From Oryza sativa Japonica Group (taxonomy: Eukaryota > Streptophyta > Magnoliopsida > Poales > Poaceae): 64,000 nucleotides of DNA. A program made the position numbers and the translations under genes. Below the pieces are notes generated by a model, which saw nothing but the letters and a program-made list of their open reading frames with translations, was not told where the DNA came from and ran no database searches. Shown piece after piece: positions 12,194 to 24,093 of this stretch (position 1 is the first letter of the stretch; each line of letters starts with the position of its first letter). The stretch lies in the NCBI RefSeq assembly GCF_034140825.1, contig NC_089036.1, positions 21,879,001 to 21,943,000 on the forward strand. The letters run 5' to 3'.

Positions 12194-14815
12194 CTAGGTA
12201 GAGGAAGGGGCATCTGGTTGTCTGTCTGGGAGTGCTGCTTGAAATGCTGGATGTTTCATATACTCCTCATGGAGCCTCGCGAGAGTGGGATAATTTAACT
12301 GCCAAGAAAACATATTTCATTAGATTTAACAAAATAGATAAAGGCATATGCATGGATAGAGTAAGAAGCACAAGAACAGTACCATGTTAATTTGAAAACG
12401 AGTCACTGCTGCATAAATCTGAGGTGCGAGGAATACGTCTGCCTGCATGTGTAACGGAAATGCAACAGTTACTGAAGCCAAAACAGTGCTTGTTAATATT
12501 TGGAGTGTTCACAAACATGATTACATAAACAAAGGGAAAGTTAGTAAATGGCAATCTATGGTTCTCATGAGGAGTACAGTGAATATGAGGATGCATTTTT
12601 ATTTTATCACTTCAGTTTTTTCTTTTTTCACATGGGAGAACTTCACTCTGTTTTAGGGAAAAAGTGACACAATTTGCAAGCAAGATACACGAAAAAAAAA
12701 AAAACCTTAGAGAAGATCTCCATACAAGAAAGGATAAAATTGTTAGGGCAGCATACACACCAATCGGACTTCATCTCCTGTTGCATACTTCCCAGCACAG
12801 CCTTTTACTAGGTTCTCAGCAGCTACACCATTGGGGAACGAAGTGAGCATGGTGTGACATAAAAGCAAATCTAAATAGGCAGGAATGTGAAAAGGGGAGG
12901 AATATGAGTGAGCTTCTCACAACATGCAAAACAACTGAGTTATGCATAACACATTTTTTTTGAAGCAGATTTGATGGTGGAAGTAAAGCTGCAAAATATA
13001 GTCATTTGATTAATAAAATAAAGGATACGTCAGTGAGGAGAACCTGCGAAACCTCTGTCGATCTGTTGTTGAGTCCATGGGATGCTCTCCCCTGTACCAA
13101 CCTTCTTCTCAATGAACCTCTGCAAAGAAACAAGTGGCCCGCAAATTATTCTGTTATACAATATTTTTTTCCCTAATTGAGCTGTACTATATTAATTTTA
13201 CTACAGAAGCACAAACTGTTTAATATAGAGTTAATCTGAGGCACAAAAATGCATCTTTGCACAATGCAGCCAGATAGACATGGAACACAGGTGCACTGAG
13301 TAATCAAATACCAGGCAGAGAACCTTACATGGCAGTAAGAAATTGAATGCAAATCAGTTCTTACCAGTACGGTAAGATTGTGAAGAGGTTGAATTCCAGA
13401 GCATACAATGCTTGCTATCTGCCATAAAATTAGATTATGTCATGAAAGGTCACACTAGGCATGATCAATCGGTAAGAGGAAAAAAAATCTAGTGCATACA
13501 GTAAGCTATATTTTCTGGATTATGCCTAAGCCTATCTTATATCCTTGTGCTCAGTATTCCTATTATCCTGAAACATGTGTGGGCTGATCCTTTCCTCTTT
13601 TTGTTATTGTTCTGATGTGATCTTACCTTCTCAAATAGGCACTAACTGAACATCAACGCTGCTCAACCTCAACAAATTACAAATAGCACTTGTATATCAA
13701 ATGGAATGTTTAATTGAGGTCATCATCCTGCGCATAGCAGTGCAGAATCTATCATTACCTGGAGATTCAAGGCCTTCATTTTAAGGTCTTGAGGTAAAAG
13801 AGGGTGCTCAGGGTACTTGTCCTCCAAATACTGCAATCACATAGAAACAAGTCAAGAAGCGGCCAATTTTGATGCTATAAACTACTGCATCTCAAAATTC
13901 TGAATGCTTACTAATGCTATCGCGTAAGAATCACCAATTACAGCATCTCCATCGACCAATGCCGGGACGAACTTCATAGGATTAACCTTCATGAATTCTT
14001 CCACCCACAAACAAAAAAGAAAATAGTTGAGGCTACCACACATGTGTTCTATCTTTCGGTTTGAGTTTCCTGTTTTTTGGTTCCTCCCCTACGATTCTGA
14101 GCTAGTTGTGCATGGGTGCGTGCCACGAATGGGTGGACATCATGGCGCATCGTGTGCGTATCATGCGTCCAGTTACAAGGGTACTAAGGCCATGATCTGC
14201 ATATATCACTTTGCTTTATATTGCATCAAGAAAATCCCGAAAAGAGGCGCTTCCACATGCTGCACCGAAACCTCTCATGTTCATCTCAATTTTCTCAGTT
14301 GTGCATTTCATCGAACACCTTCCTATTCATCTTCCCCCACAGAGCCTAGCCTTGTGGATTTCGGGCCGATCGCCTGCTAGAATCTTACCTCTCAACATCC
14401 AAGCACAAATTTGCGGCGGTAATTGCACGAACAGTCTCTAGACGCAGCACAAAACCGTACACAAGTATAGATAGGGGGAGGAAAGCAGTTTGACAGACAG
14501 GTGGCGTAGCACCTAACCTGGATCAGAGTGCTCCCCCTTGAGCAGGTTCACCGCCTTGTACTCGTACTCCAATCCTGCAGGAGACAGACATCAAAATCAC
14601 CCGCACGCACGCACGCACCAGGTTCACTCACTCTGCCCGGCCATGAGCCAACCACGCATAGAAGATGACGACGAGAGGAAGGCAATCGCGCGGCGCGGGC
14701 ACAACGTACCTTTGAGGTTGAGGGCGATGCGGACGCGGTGCGAGCACGAGCTCCGCCAGTACGAGTACAGACCCAGCTTCGCCGGCGCCACCGCCGCCCC
14801 CGCCGCCTCCGCCAT
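12194..14815 (-). CDS. GSTZ: Glutathione S-transferase zeta / maleylacetoacetate isomerase
   Basis: Nine exons on the reverse strand: 14815-14710, 14574-14518, 13997-13912, 13830-13759, 13418-13365, 13119-13044, 12822-12761, 12442-12383 and 12298-12194. Joined they give 225 aa in one frame, the usual zeta length. The N-terminal thioredoxin fold (MAEAAGAAVAPAKLGLYSYW..) carries the zeta signature SSC-x-x-RVRIALNL with Ser22, Ser23 and Cys24. The segment VPALVDGDAVIGDSYAIALY is the glutathione-binding part, and the C-terminal helical domain ends HPAFQAALPDRQPDAPSST. The family isomerises maleylacetoacetate to fumarylacetoacetate in tyrosine breakdown, usually in the cytosol, using glutathione. 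All introns are GT-AG. It starts 369 bases from the oppositely directed Alfin-like gene. No damage seen. Confidence 0.93.
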
Positions 14816-15184
14816 CGGAAGCCGCCGCCGCCGCCTCCGCCGCGAAGCGTACACGTCAGCGAGCGAGCGAGCGAGCGGAAGGAAGAAGACGAGTGGTCTC
14901 TGACTCTTCTCCGTGGGCCACGAGACAAAACTCTAGAAGAGCCCATCAACCGCCCCGACAGGTGGGCCCCACCCCACCCAGGGTGGAAACTGGGATTTCG
15001 TTTTCGTGCTAGCCCCCTGTAATTTTGTTTATTTGCGTTTAGGTCCTCGTCTGGACCTGGCTGCGATTTTGCCCCTCCTCTCTAATCCTCTCTCGCTCTC
15101 CACTACGAGGCCACCACCACCACCACTCTCGCTCGCTCCCCCCACTCCCACTCGCCTGAAACCCTAGCAAGGAGCTCCCGGCGG
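14816..15184. promoter_or_regulatory. Shared divergent promoter region (GSTZ / Alfin-like)
   Basis: 369 bases separate the two start codons on opposite strands, so both promoters and leaders must fit here. The region is GC-rich on the GST side with CT-rich runs near 15090-15140 and no TATA box, as in many plant housekeeping bidirectional promoters. Confidence 0.6.
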
Positions 15185-18088
15185 ATGGACGAGGGAGGCG
15201 GCGCTGGTGCTGCGGCTGCCGCCGCCGGGAACGCGGCGGGGGCGGCGGTGCACCACAACGCGCGGTCCGCGGAGGACGTCTTCCGCGACTTCCGCGCGCG
15301 CCGCGCGGGCATCGTCAAGGCGCTCACCACCGGTGGGTAGCTCTCTTCGGTGTTGTTTGGGATGCTCTTTGCTGATTGATTGATTGATTGATTTGATGGA
15401 TTTGCTGTTCTTTTTTTTGTGTGGTTGTGCAGATGTGGAGAAGTTCTACCGGCAGTGCGACCCCGGTGAGGCTAGCTCCCCGATGTTCATGTGTTTGAGC
15501 TAAATTTTTTGTGTTTGGGGATGTGAGGCTTTGGTCTTTTTTGCGGCTGCTCTGGAGTCGCTTTTGCTTTTTCTGGATGGACGGAGCTTAGTATGGTTGC
15601 GATTTTAGGGTTTGCTCCAGTGTTTCTTAAAGTTCCTTAAAGCTGGAATAATTGATTCCTCGGGGAAAAGAATAAAAGCTCGAATAATTGGTTAGTTGTA
15701 GCCCTAACTAATCTGTCTTAGTTATGGCGGTTTTAGTGTTTATCGGTGAAAGCTTTTTCTTCTTAGCTGGTATCTTGCAGTCGCTTGCCGGTGTAATTGG
15801 GTCCATTTAAGTCAGTTTGTTAGGGGGTAGTTTCAGGTTTCAGCAAATTAAAGTACAATTGTTGTTGCGGTTTGCACTATCAGCATCTGGGACCTCAGAG
15901 AGCATGCTTAAATGATGATTGCATTCAAAATACTCTATATGAACCACAATCAATCAGATGTGGTCTTTAAATAATTAAATTTTCATTTGATTGAAGCTAG
16001 TGTATCAGCTCAGTGTAGAGGCTGCAAATCAAATCCTGATCACATCGTGCTAATAACTATTCTCTTTTCCAGATCGATCATCATGTAAATCTATGATCTG
16101 GTTATTGGACCGTAGGATTGGGAATCTGGTTGAAAAATTTTAACACATTTTTAGGAAAAGGCTTCATGGGAGTTATTCTAGTTGGCCATACTCTTTCTCC
16201 AGCCTTGTGTAATCCTCACTGCATTTTATTAGCAAACAAAAGTTGTTTTCCATGGTAAAAACTGTGTTTTGTGAGACCCATGACCCAAAACTCAGGGTTT
16301 TCTGAAATTTCCTCGAAGTAAATATTTTTAGTAAAGAAATTTCATGAATTGAAGACAGAAGTGGACAAAAAGGTATATCCAAATTCAGTTACTGCTGGTC
16401 GCCTGGTCCTATCTGTAACTTATGTTAGCATGTAGAGGCATGTATTCATGGGCTTGGCCCACATCATACAGGACTGATTAATCATTACAATTTTCAAGGC
16501 CCATTAAAACACTAAAGCACCCTATTCTACAGGCCCAACAGCATACTTACATTGCTAGGGAACCATTGAAGCAGCTTCTGCTAGCATGATCCAAAATATA
16601 AGTTAATTGTAATTGTATACTGTAATCATATGATCCTGGGACATTTAACTTTTGGCCACTTTTAAGATGTGGTAATTAATTATTTGCCGCTCGCTGTCTA
16701 TGACATGTGAGCCCTCATGTGTCTATGACATATGGGTCCAGTGGCAAATCATTTATCACCATCCGTAAGAGTGGCAAATAATTAATTATTCCCAAAATGT
16801 AAGTCAATATGCTAGTATACTGTAATTGCATCATTACTACAATTAAAGGTGAAAAACAACAGTAGCTCCAAAACTTACTGTCCTGTTGATGTTTGAAGAC
16901 GGGTTTAATGTTTTAGGGGTTACGTGAGAATAATTTGTTTTGAGTAAATTGGTTTGTCGACTCCCTAGGCATAGCCCCAGTATGTGCTTCAAGCGTGTGT
17001 GGGTTAATCTTCAACTGTATGTAGCCATTTTGTGCTGTACTGTCCATTGAAATAATGATGAATGGTACATTACATCACAAGTAGTCTGTTGAATGAAGTT
17101 ATCTTCCCTTGTTTATGTCATAGTAATGACATAGTGATCTCCTATTTTTTCAGAGAAAGAGAACCTGTGCCTTTATGGATTGCCCAATGAGACCTGGGAC
17201 GTGACCCTTCCAGCTGAGGAAGTACCTCCTGAACTTCCAGAACCAGCACTGGGCATAAACTTTGCTCGTGATGGAATGATCGAAAAAGATTGGTTGTCGC
17301 TGGTTGCAGTTCATAGCGATGCATGGCTACTGTCTGTAGCATTTTACTTTGGGGCTCGCTTTGGATTTGATAAGGAAGCCAGGTTTGCATAGTTTTCGTT
17401 GCAGCTGTCGATGCATTTCTTATTTACAGAAATCAACTGTGATGAGGCATTCTGATTCCATTTGTCAAAGTTTACAAGAGGATTTTTCATCTTTTGTGTA
17501 ATTATCTGAGTAATATTATCCAGTGCATTGTCACTCAACAATCAACATTATATTGTTTGGTAGAAAATGACAATAGTCCATAACTGGCATTTGAATTTCA
17601 GGAGACGGCTCTTCACCATGATTAATGGTCTTCCCACTGTATATGAAGTTGTGACGGGAATTGCCAAGAAGCAAACAAAAGTCTCCAACGGCAGCAGCAA
17701 AAGCAACAAGTCCAACCCTAAAGTATGTACATGTGATCATATGCATGTCTAACATGCATTATCTAGCGCCCATATCAACACAACGTTTAACCTTTTCGTT
17801 TCCCTTCTTTTCCAGCCATCGAAGCAATCCAATTCTAACAGCAAGCCTGCAAAGCCACCTCAGCCAAAAGATGAGGAAGACAGCGGCCCGGAAGGCACAG
17901 AGGATGAGGACCAGGCTTACATGTGTGGCGCTTGCGGAGAGACTTACGCGAACGGTGAGTTCTGGATCTGCTGCGACGTCTGCGAGAAGTGGTTCCATGG
18001 CAAGTGCGTTCGGATCACCCCTGCGAAGGCAGAGCACATCAAGCAGTACAAGTGCCCTGGCTGCAGCAGCAAGAGGAGCCGAGAATGA
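15185..18088 (+). CDS. Alfin-like PHD-finger protein
   Basis: Five exons, 15185-15332, 15433-15465, 17154-17382, 17602-17722 and 17816-18088, join to 267 aa. After an Ala/Gly-rich start comes the Alfin domain ([20 protein letters not shown], then [54 protein letters not shown]). A Ser/Asn/Lys linker and an acidic patch ([15 protein letters not shown]) follow. A C-terminal PHD finger covers about residues 212-264 ([23 protein letters not shown]). The plant-specific family reads trimethylated H3K4 through the PHD finger and works in the nucleus as a chromatin-linked repressor. The second intron (15466-17153) is long. The start has no upstream in-frame rival and gives the usual family N-terminus. 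Confidence 0.95.
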
Positions 18089-19310
18089 CCACGGGAGGCT
18101 CCCGGTTGACATGTTTTAGAATCGTTAGGAATTGGTGAAGAGGCGGAGAACCGCTTCACCCGCAACCTGCTGCCGTGCAGCAGCAGACCCGGCGTGCAGG
18201 CCGGTTGTTGTATTAGTTTCAGTCATTGTGTTGTACCCGACATGGTAAGTAGCTATTGTATTTAGCAGGCAGGCAGGCTAACTGCTGTGGTCGTAGTGTG
18301 ATGTGAACCTCTATGAGAGAGTTGGATACTCTCGGTGTTCAGTAGTGATTAAGTTATGGGTTAGTGTGTATGATTCTATGATAACTGCCTCCCCTTTCAT
18401 GAGGTTTCTACCCTGTCTTGGCTCCTTTATTTGTTTTTTTTTTTTGTGGGACTTTTGGTTGCTGATGTTCGACAGTTCAAGACTTGACAACACCAGCTTC
18501 TTGGACAAGTTCAGGAACCCATCGTCAAGTGCATGTCTTTCTTCAAGCAGGTTCGAAAGGAAAAGAAAAAACAGAGAGGCAGAAACATTGTATATTTGTA
18601 GATAGATTATATGTGTGAGCAGAACAACAAAGAAATACACTATACAATACAAACCATTACTTTCTATCAGTGCTTTAGGCCCCCTTTGAATTGAAGGAAT
18701 TGAAATTCTATACCATTCATGCATTTGATCCTGCATACTAGGGTGTAATTGGCACGGTGTTTTGATCGATACATGCGATGTAATTGGCTCCATTGCGGCT
18801 TGAGCTCTCTCTCTCTATCTATCTCTTGATTTTTTTTATTTTATGAACTTTTATATTTCTAATTTTTAAAACAAACATTTTCAACCCTATTCTTTTTAGA
18901 AAATTGAACCTGTTGATCACACCAGCCGAACTGTGGTAAAACAATAGTCACACTCATCTGAATGACGTGACGACAAAACTATCGCACCCGCTGTGGGTGG
19001 CATGACAATTTTATTTTGTCACGTGTGGCCAAAAGATTCATATTTTGAAAATAAGTTTTGAAAATATTTATGTTTGTAAAATTTAAAAATAAAAAAAGGT
19101 TCAAAAAATACTAAAAATTCCCCCTCTCTGTTCCTCTCTGACTCTGCGTGTGTTATTTCCTTGGGCTTTGTAAGGCCCGATTCAAAACGGGCTGGAACCA
19201 CGCATCGCATACTACTACCACTTGGGCTTTCGTGTTGGTGTGTGTGTGTGGCTGTGCGCGTCGAGGAGAGAGAGAGAGAGAGGAGGAGGAGGAGGAGAGC
19301 GGCGGCGGCG
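18089..19310. other. 3' UTR and spacer
   Basis: The first ~250 bases are probably the 3' UTR of the Alfin-like gene. The rest is AT-rich sequence with a CT microsatellite at 18804-18828 and no gene. A short (GA)n run at 19265-19283 lies in the leader of the next gene. Confidence 0.5.
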
Positions 19311-19511
19311 ATGGCGGGGAAGGGGTTGAACGCGACGGGGGAGTTCTTCCGGCGGCGGGACGACTGGAGGAGGCACCCGATGGTGGGGAACCAGCTGCGC
19401 CACGCCACGCCGGGGCTCGGCATCGCCATCGTCGCCTTCGGGATCTACCTCGTCGGCGAGGCCGCCTACAACCGCCTCTACCGCCCCTCCGGCGACCACC
19501 ACCACCACTAG
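19311..19511 (+). CDS. Complex I B12 / NDUFB3-like subunit
   Basis: A single exon encoding 66 aa: MAGKGLNATGEFFRRRDDWR, then HPMVGNQLRHATPGLGIAIV, a membrane helix (about residues 33-53, GLGIAIVAFGIYLVGEAAYN) and a His-rich end. The order of a basic amphipathic start, HPM motif and one transmembrane segment matches the plant NADH dehydrogenase 1 beta subcomplex subunit 3 (B12), an accessory subunit of the mitochondrial complex I membrane arm. The small size is normal. The frame is open upstream to 19161, but the ATG at 19311 gives the known N-terminus. A donor at 19557 and acceptor at 21069 suggest a 1.5-kb intron in the 3' UTR, with the transcript ending near 21240. Confidence 0.88.
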   Translation: MAGKGLNATGEFFRRRDDWRRHPMVGNQLRHATPGLGIAIVAFGIYLVGEAAYNRLYRPSGDHHHH

Positions 19512-19556
19512 ATCGCGTCGGCGGCCACGCGCGGAGACCCGCGCCGCCTCCCCGAG

Positions 19557-21069
19557 GTGAGCGCCCCCCCGGTGTAAAAGCTCCCCTTGTTCTCTTCCTC
19601 CGGCTGAAATGGGTTCGTTTCGTTAGATTTGGGATCGATTTGGAGGCGTTAGGGTTGTTCGGAAGTGCTCACCTTGATCTATCTATTGGAGATTATGTAG
19701 AGCTTTTTCATGTGAAACAGATTAGTAATTTGCATATTGAAACTGTGGCGCGGGGTTGGACTGGCTAGTTGTTCGTTTGCTTCCCATGACAATTCATGTT
19801 TGCTTTTTTTTTTTTCAAAAGATTAGGTGTCTAATTACATGGTGAAATATTTCATCCATAGGAATACTAAGAATGTATTTAGCACGTACGATCGGTGGAG
19901 AACAAAATTCTTGAGAAATGTATATACTAGGTGCCAATGAAGTCTGAACATCATTGGTTCTAGTCTTAGCATTCGTTCTGCCGTATAAGTATATACCTGC
20001 CCTAAGAAGAGGCATGTTGTGCCAACGAAATGTATATTGATTTGGTCATCAAGTCAACACATGTGGATAGCACTTGGTAAGATAACTGACTGGATGGCTG
20101 GATGCCTTTCCCCTTTAGCTGCATCTTAAGCTGTGATACTTGAAAATTGCATCTTTAATCTAGGTAGATATGTTTTACTATAACCCTAACTAGACTATCA
20201 TGTGAAGCATGTTTCTGTACTATATGACATGTTGCCATCTATGTTGGAGCAAACATTATTCTTTTCTCAGTCCTGGTTGAATTCACTTTAAGATGCAAAT
20301 AAGCTTGTTTCACATAATTTAGTATCACCTTTTTTTTCTTCCCTTTTCTGCATGATCATTGTCAGAATCTTATGTTTTTCACCTTCTAATGTGAACTTAA
20401 GAACTTGTCAGTGCACCACTATTTTTGTTGCATTGTGTTAGATACTTGAGTTACATAGTTAGGAGGTGTCCTTTTTCTGTGCATTGTGGTGAAATGAGAG
20501 CCAACATCCTTGCCGAAGTTACTCTAACTTTAGCATTGTTTGCTGTCACACGCCACTGTCTTCCCAGACTTCCATAAGTCGATTATCCTCTGGCAGATTC
20601 ATTTGATCATTTCATACGGATTAGTGTTTTAATTTGAAAGGGGCAACTTCTAACAAAGGCATAGTTACATTTTATGATAAGTAGTTAGATGCCCATGTTG
20701 CAACGGGATCGAAAGATAGAAATATGATTCAGTCTCTCTATACCCGTTTTTCACAAAGAGTTGGGTTTTGGGTTTGTTTAGAGCAGTTTTTTATACCTCT
20801 CCTTAATGGAAATCGTGGAATCTATAGTTTATATCAATTAAGGAAGTCACTTCAAAATCTGGTTTTCTGAAGATGTATTCTTTTGTGATTAAGCTTTTTA
20901 TGTATTTTTTTTTATATGTTTTGCATGCATGATTAGTTCCCTCCAACATTGCTCAAGCACATCGGCGGAGGAGCTAAAGCAAAGTTCTGCGCTGTTTGTT
21001 GTCCTATGTCTATTGCACTCCCTGGTATTTCCGTGATTAATTGCCTAACAGGTGTATTATGTGCTGCAG
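19557..21069 (+). other. Probable 3'-UTR intron of the NDUFB3-like gene
   Basis: The sequence CCGAG|GTGAGC lies 46 bases after the stop, and TGTGCTGCAG|GTGAAG lies at 21060-21075. The interval is AT-rich with no open frame of note, and a polyadenylation-like AT-rich end follows near 21200-21240. An intron after the stop is common in plant complex I genes but not proven here. Confidence 0.45.
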
Positions 21070-21611
21070 GTGAAGTGGTTGGAGCAATCTTTACCAAGCA
21101 CCAATGTTGTTGATCTTTTCCAGTTTGAGTTCATAAGGTCTGCCATGAGGCCCATGACCATCATGTAATTTGCAACCAGGGAGACATGAATCATGTACTT
21201 TTATATCAATGTTCTGTGCTTATAATCCAGCATTTGGAAATTGGAAGTGACACTTATAATTCTGAAGTTATGTGAATTCTTCCATGCCCTTGTTTGAATT
21301 ATGACCTGCACTACCTGATCAGTGCAACCAAGATAACTTTCAGATAAAAACTACCAAATCCGCGATGCGCTTGATTGATCAGCCTTGTTGGTTTGGCCTT
21401 TTTTATATGGAAGTCAGCAAGGCGATGATTTCTGCGTTGCGTCGCATAATCTGAACAAAAGCAAGTGGCGTGTGCTGTACACTGCTATTGAACAGATGAA
21501 TGGGTTGTACTCCTAGAAGTTAGTCTGCACAGGGCGTGTGTTATTTGTTTATCATCATTGTAAAATACTAGTACTACATTTCATCTTTCTATCAGAAGAA
21601 GAAAAAAAGAA

Positions 21612-23504
21612 CTACATTTCATTTGATTCCCTCAGCCTCCGAGAGTTGTGCAATTCTGACGTTGGGCGTAGCGAGTACCCGTCTCCCCTGCGCTGTCCTC
21701 CATTTCTGCTCATCCTGTAGCTATCATCCTCACTGCCGATTTCTCTGTTGCTGTCCATAGCATCCAACAATCTCGCGGCTCCATTGCTACCCCTCCTGAA
21801 TCTCCCATTCATGCCATCTCCATCGCTACCCCTCCTGAATCTCCCATTCATGTCATCGATGTACTCTCTGTTGCCAATGTTCATCCTAGCTCCACTCTTT
21901 CTTCCTGGCTTCCATTTTGGCTCCTCCAAGTCTGAGGCGAAGCGATTAACAAACCGATCTCTTCTTCCATCACCATCGTTGCCTGCTCCACTCTTTCTTC
22001 TTGGCTTCCATTCTGGCTCCTCCAAATCTGAGGCGAAGCGATTAACAAACCGATCTCTTCTTCCCTCACCATCGCTGCCCCTCATGTACCTCCTAGTCCT
22101 CTCCCCATTGTTGGTATTAGCCATATATTTCAGCTCCGGTCTATCTCTGCCATTTTCGCTTCGGTTCAACCTGTTCTGAGTTTTCCATTTTGGCATCAAC
22201 TTGTGATCCATTCCACTGTCTGAATTTGAACCAAACTCATCATCCGTCCAACCCTTTCTAGGAACATTCCTACCGCCTTCGTTGGGGGGATTCCACCTCC
22301 TAACATCATTCGTTGTGCGCCCTCTAGTCGTGGATCTCCATTTTGGTTCAAAACCATTGCGTGTTACCTCAGAGTCGGAGAATGAACTGCCACCCACCAC
22401 TCGATCCTTCCCAATGGCGCTACCGCCATCGGTGTTCAAGGCCTTCCTTCTCCCTGCGGGACGTTTCCCTCTACTCCCACTATTTCTCTCTTGCCAGCTT
22501 TGACCAAGATGATATTCACTTGTGCCTTCTGGTTCCAAAGAGAAGCCATTGCCACGCTGATCCCTAACACCATCGCTACCGATGGCTACAGATGTTGTAG
22601 CTTCCCACCTTGCCACATTATCTTTCCTTCTATCTCTCCCAACCATTGCTCTTTGCTCGGGTCGCAAATCGACATCCCCCATGTCCTCCAAGTCCGAGGT
22701 AACAATGTCATCGTTCCATCCACCGTCGCTAGAATCGTCGTCGTCGCCACCATCCAAGTTACTCACTGGCTCCCACACTCCACCCCTTTCGATGTACTCA
22801 ACCGCAGGCTCACGATCACCACCAACACCACGCATTTCCTTCTTGGCCGCATTCTCACGAACACCTTGCAGGCGGTGGCGGTGACTCCGGTCCGTCGCAT
22901 CGGAAGGGTTACCGCGAGCAGCCAGTGTGCTCTCAAGGCCACCATTGACAAGACCGTAGGGCTGAACGCTATGGACGGATCCCTTGGGGAAGAAGCGCGC
23001 GGAGGCCCTGCCGGTGTCCGGGGCCGCGAAGACCCGCGGCCCGTCGCGGTCGTTCCAGAGGTCGACGCCGCCGGGGCGGTGGAAGCGGTCGGCGAGCGCC
23101 TTCATCTGGTCGTCCGCCGCGACGGAGAGCAGGTTGGGCGCCGCCGCCGCGGCGGCGGCGGAGTCGGAGGCGTCGGGGTCCCAGGGGCGCTCGAGGTGCG
23201 CGGCGGCGTCGCGGAGCTCGGCGCGCTTGCGCATCTCGTAGAGCTGGCGCTCCCGGGCGAGGCGCGCCTTGAGCAGCTGCTTGGCCTTCCTCGCCTGCAT
23301 CCGCTTCCACTGCCACTTGGAGACGCCGCCGGGGAACGTGCGCGGGCCGCCGCCCATGCGGATGGCGAGGTCCCCGCGCCGGAGCGGCGCGCGCGGGCGG
23401 GCCTCGCAGGGGGAGGGGACCCGGAGTCCGCGTGAGGAGAGGGAGAGCGAGTGGAAGGAAGACAACGGCGGCGCCACCGCCGCGGCGGCGGCGAGGAGCG
23501 GCAT
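21612..23504 (-). CDS. 630-aa protein resembling a DEAD-box helicase N-terminus
   Basis: One uninterrupted reverse-strand frame. The start (MPLLAAAAAVAPPLSSFHSL, rich in Ala/Ser/Arg, few acids) looks like a plastid or mitochondrial transit peptide. Residues about 51-100 hold GGGPRTFPGGVSKWQWKRM and a basic helix ARKAKQLLKARLARERQLY. From memory this region resembles the extension before the catalytic core in plant RH33/RH48-type DEAD-box helicases. No helicase motifs (GxGKT, DEAD, HRxGR) follow: the rest is low-complexity, Arg/Gly/Asp-rich, with a tandem ~28-residue repeat (RRDRFVNRFASDLEEP, twice, 21883-22075) and a shorter MNGRFRRGSDGD pair. Either a stand-alone gene or one that lost the core; the clean stop and long intact frame favour a functional gene. 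Role unknown, possibly RNA binding in an organelle. Confidence 0.75.
   Translation of the reverse strand: MPLLAAAAAVAPPLSSFHSLSLSSRGLRVPSPCEARPRAPLRRGDLAIRMGGGPRTFPGGVSKWQWKRMQARKAKQLLKARLARERQLYEMRKRAELRDAAAHLERPWDPDASDSAAAAAAAPNLLSVAADDQMKALADRFHRPGGVDLWNDRDGPRVFAAPDTGRASARFFPKGSVHSVQPYGLVNGGLESTLAARGNPSDATDRSHRHRLQGVRENAAKKEMRGVGGDREPAVEYIERGGVWEPVSNLDGGDDDDSSDGGWNDDIVTSDLEDMGDVDLRPEQRAMVGRDRRKDNVARWEATTSVAIGSDGVRDQRGNGFSLEPEGTSEYHLGQSWQERNSGSRGKRPAGRRKALNTDGGSAIGKDRVVGGSSFSDSEVTRNGFEPKWRSTTRGRTTNDVRRWNPPNEGGRNVPRKGWTDDEFGSNSDSGMDHKLMPKWKTQNRLNRSENGRDRPELKYMANTNNGERTRRYMRGSDGEGRRDRFVNRFASDLEEPEWKPRRKSGAGNDGDGRRDRFVNRFASDLEEPKWKPGRKSGARMNIGNREYIDDMNGRFRRGSDGDGMNGRFRRGSNGAARLLDAMDSNREIGSEDDSYRMSRNGGQRRGDGYSLRPTSELHNSRRLRESNEM
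21883..22075 (-). repeat. In-frame tandem repeat within the 630-aa gene
   Basis: Two adjacent ~84-base copies encode RRDRFVNRFASDLEEP-x-WKP-x-RKSGA with very few differences. A second, shorter duplication (MNGRFRRGS) lies just downstream at about 21780-21860. Confidence 0.8.
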
Positions 23505-23722
23505 GGTGGCGCGGCGCGAGGCGGGGATAGCGGCAGCGGAGAGGTGGAGTCCTCTCGACCACCTGAGGCTGAGGAGGAGGGAGAGAAATGGGAGGATTTT
23601 TTTTTATTTTTTTTTTGCTTGCTATCTGACGCGCGCGCGTCACGACCTCAAGCAGCAGGTGAAAGCCTTCCGCTCACCAAAAAAAAAAAAACCAGCCTCT
23701 TTTCCCCTCCATTTTTTTTTTG

Positions 23723-24093
23723 CCCTGTTTAGTTTCCAAAAACTTTTTCCCAAAAACATCACATTGAATCTTTGAACGTTTTCCCAAAAACATCACATTG
23801 AATCTTTGAACGTATGCATAGAGTATTAAATATAGATAAATTAAAAAACTAATTGCACAATTAGAGGGGAAATCGCGAGACGAATCTTTCGAGTCTAATT
23901 AGTCCATAATTAGCCATAAGTGCTACAGTAACCCACATTTGCTAATGACGGATTAATTAGGCTCAAAAGATTCGTCTCGCGGTTTCCATGCGAGTTATAA
24001 AATTAATTTTTTCATTTGTGTCCGAAAACTCCTTCCGACATCCGGTCAAACGTCCGATGTCCAAAAATTTTCTTTTCGCGAACTAAACGGGCC
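23723..24093. mobile_element. Tourist-like MITE (GTTTAGTT ends)
   Basis: Ends are GCCCTGTTTAGTTTCC on the left and its inverted form CGAACTAAACGGGCC on the right. The interior contains GCTAATGACGGATTAATTAGG and inverted CGAGACGAATCTTTCGAG / AAGATTCGTCTCGCGG. A related element with the same core phrase lies at 39517-39859. Noncoding. Confidence 0.75.

Noticed and set aside
22491-23435. 314-residue frame antisense to the 630-aa gene
   Set aside because: It is the shadow of a GC-rich coding region; the reverse-strand frame has the transit-like start and structured repeats.
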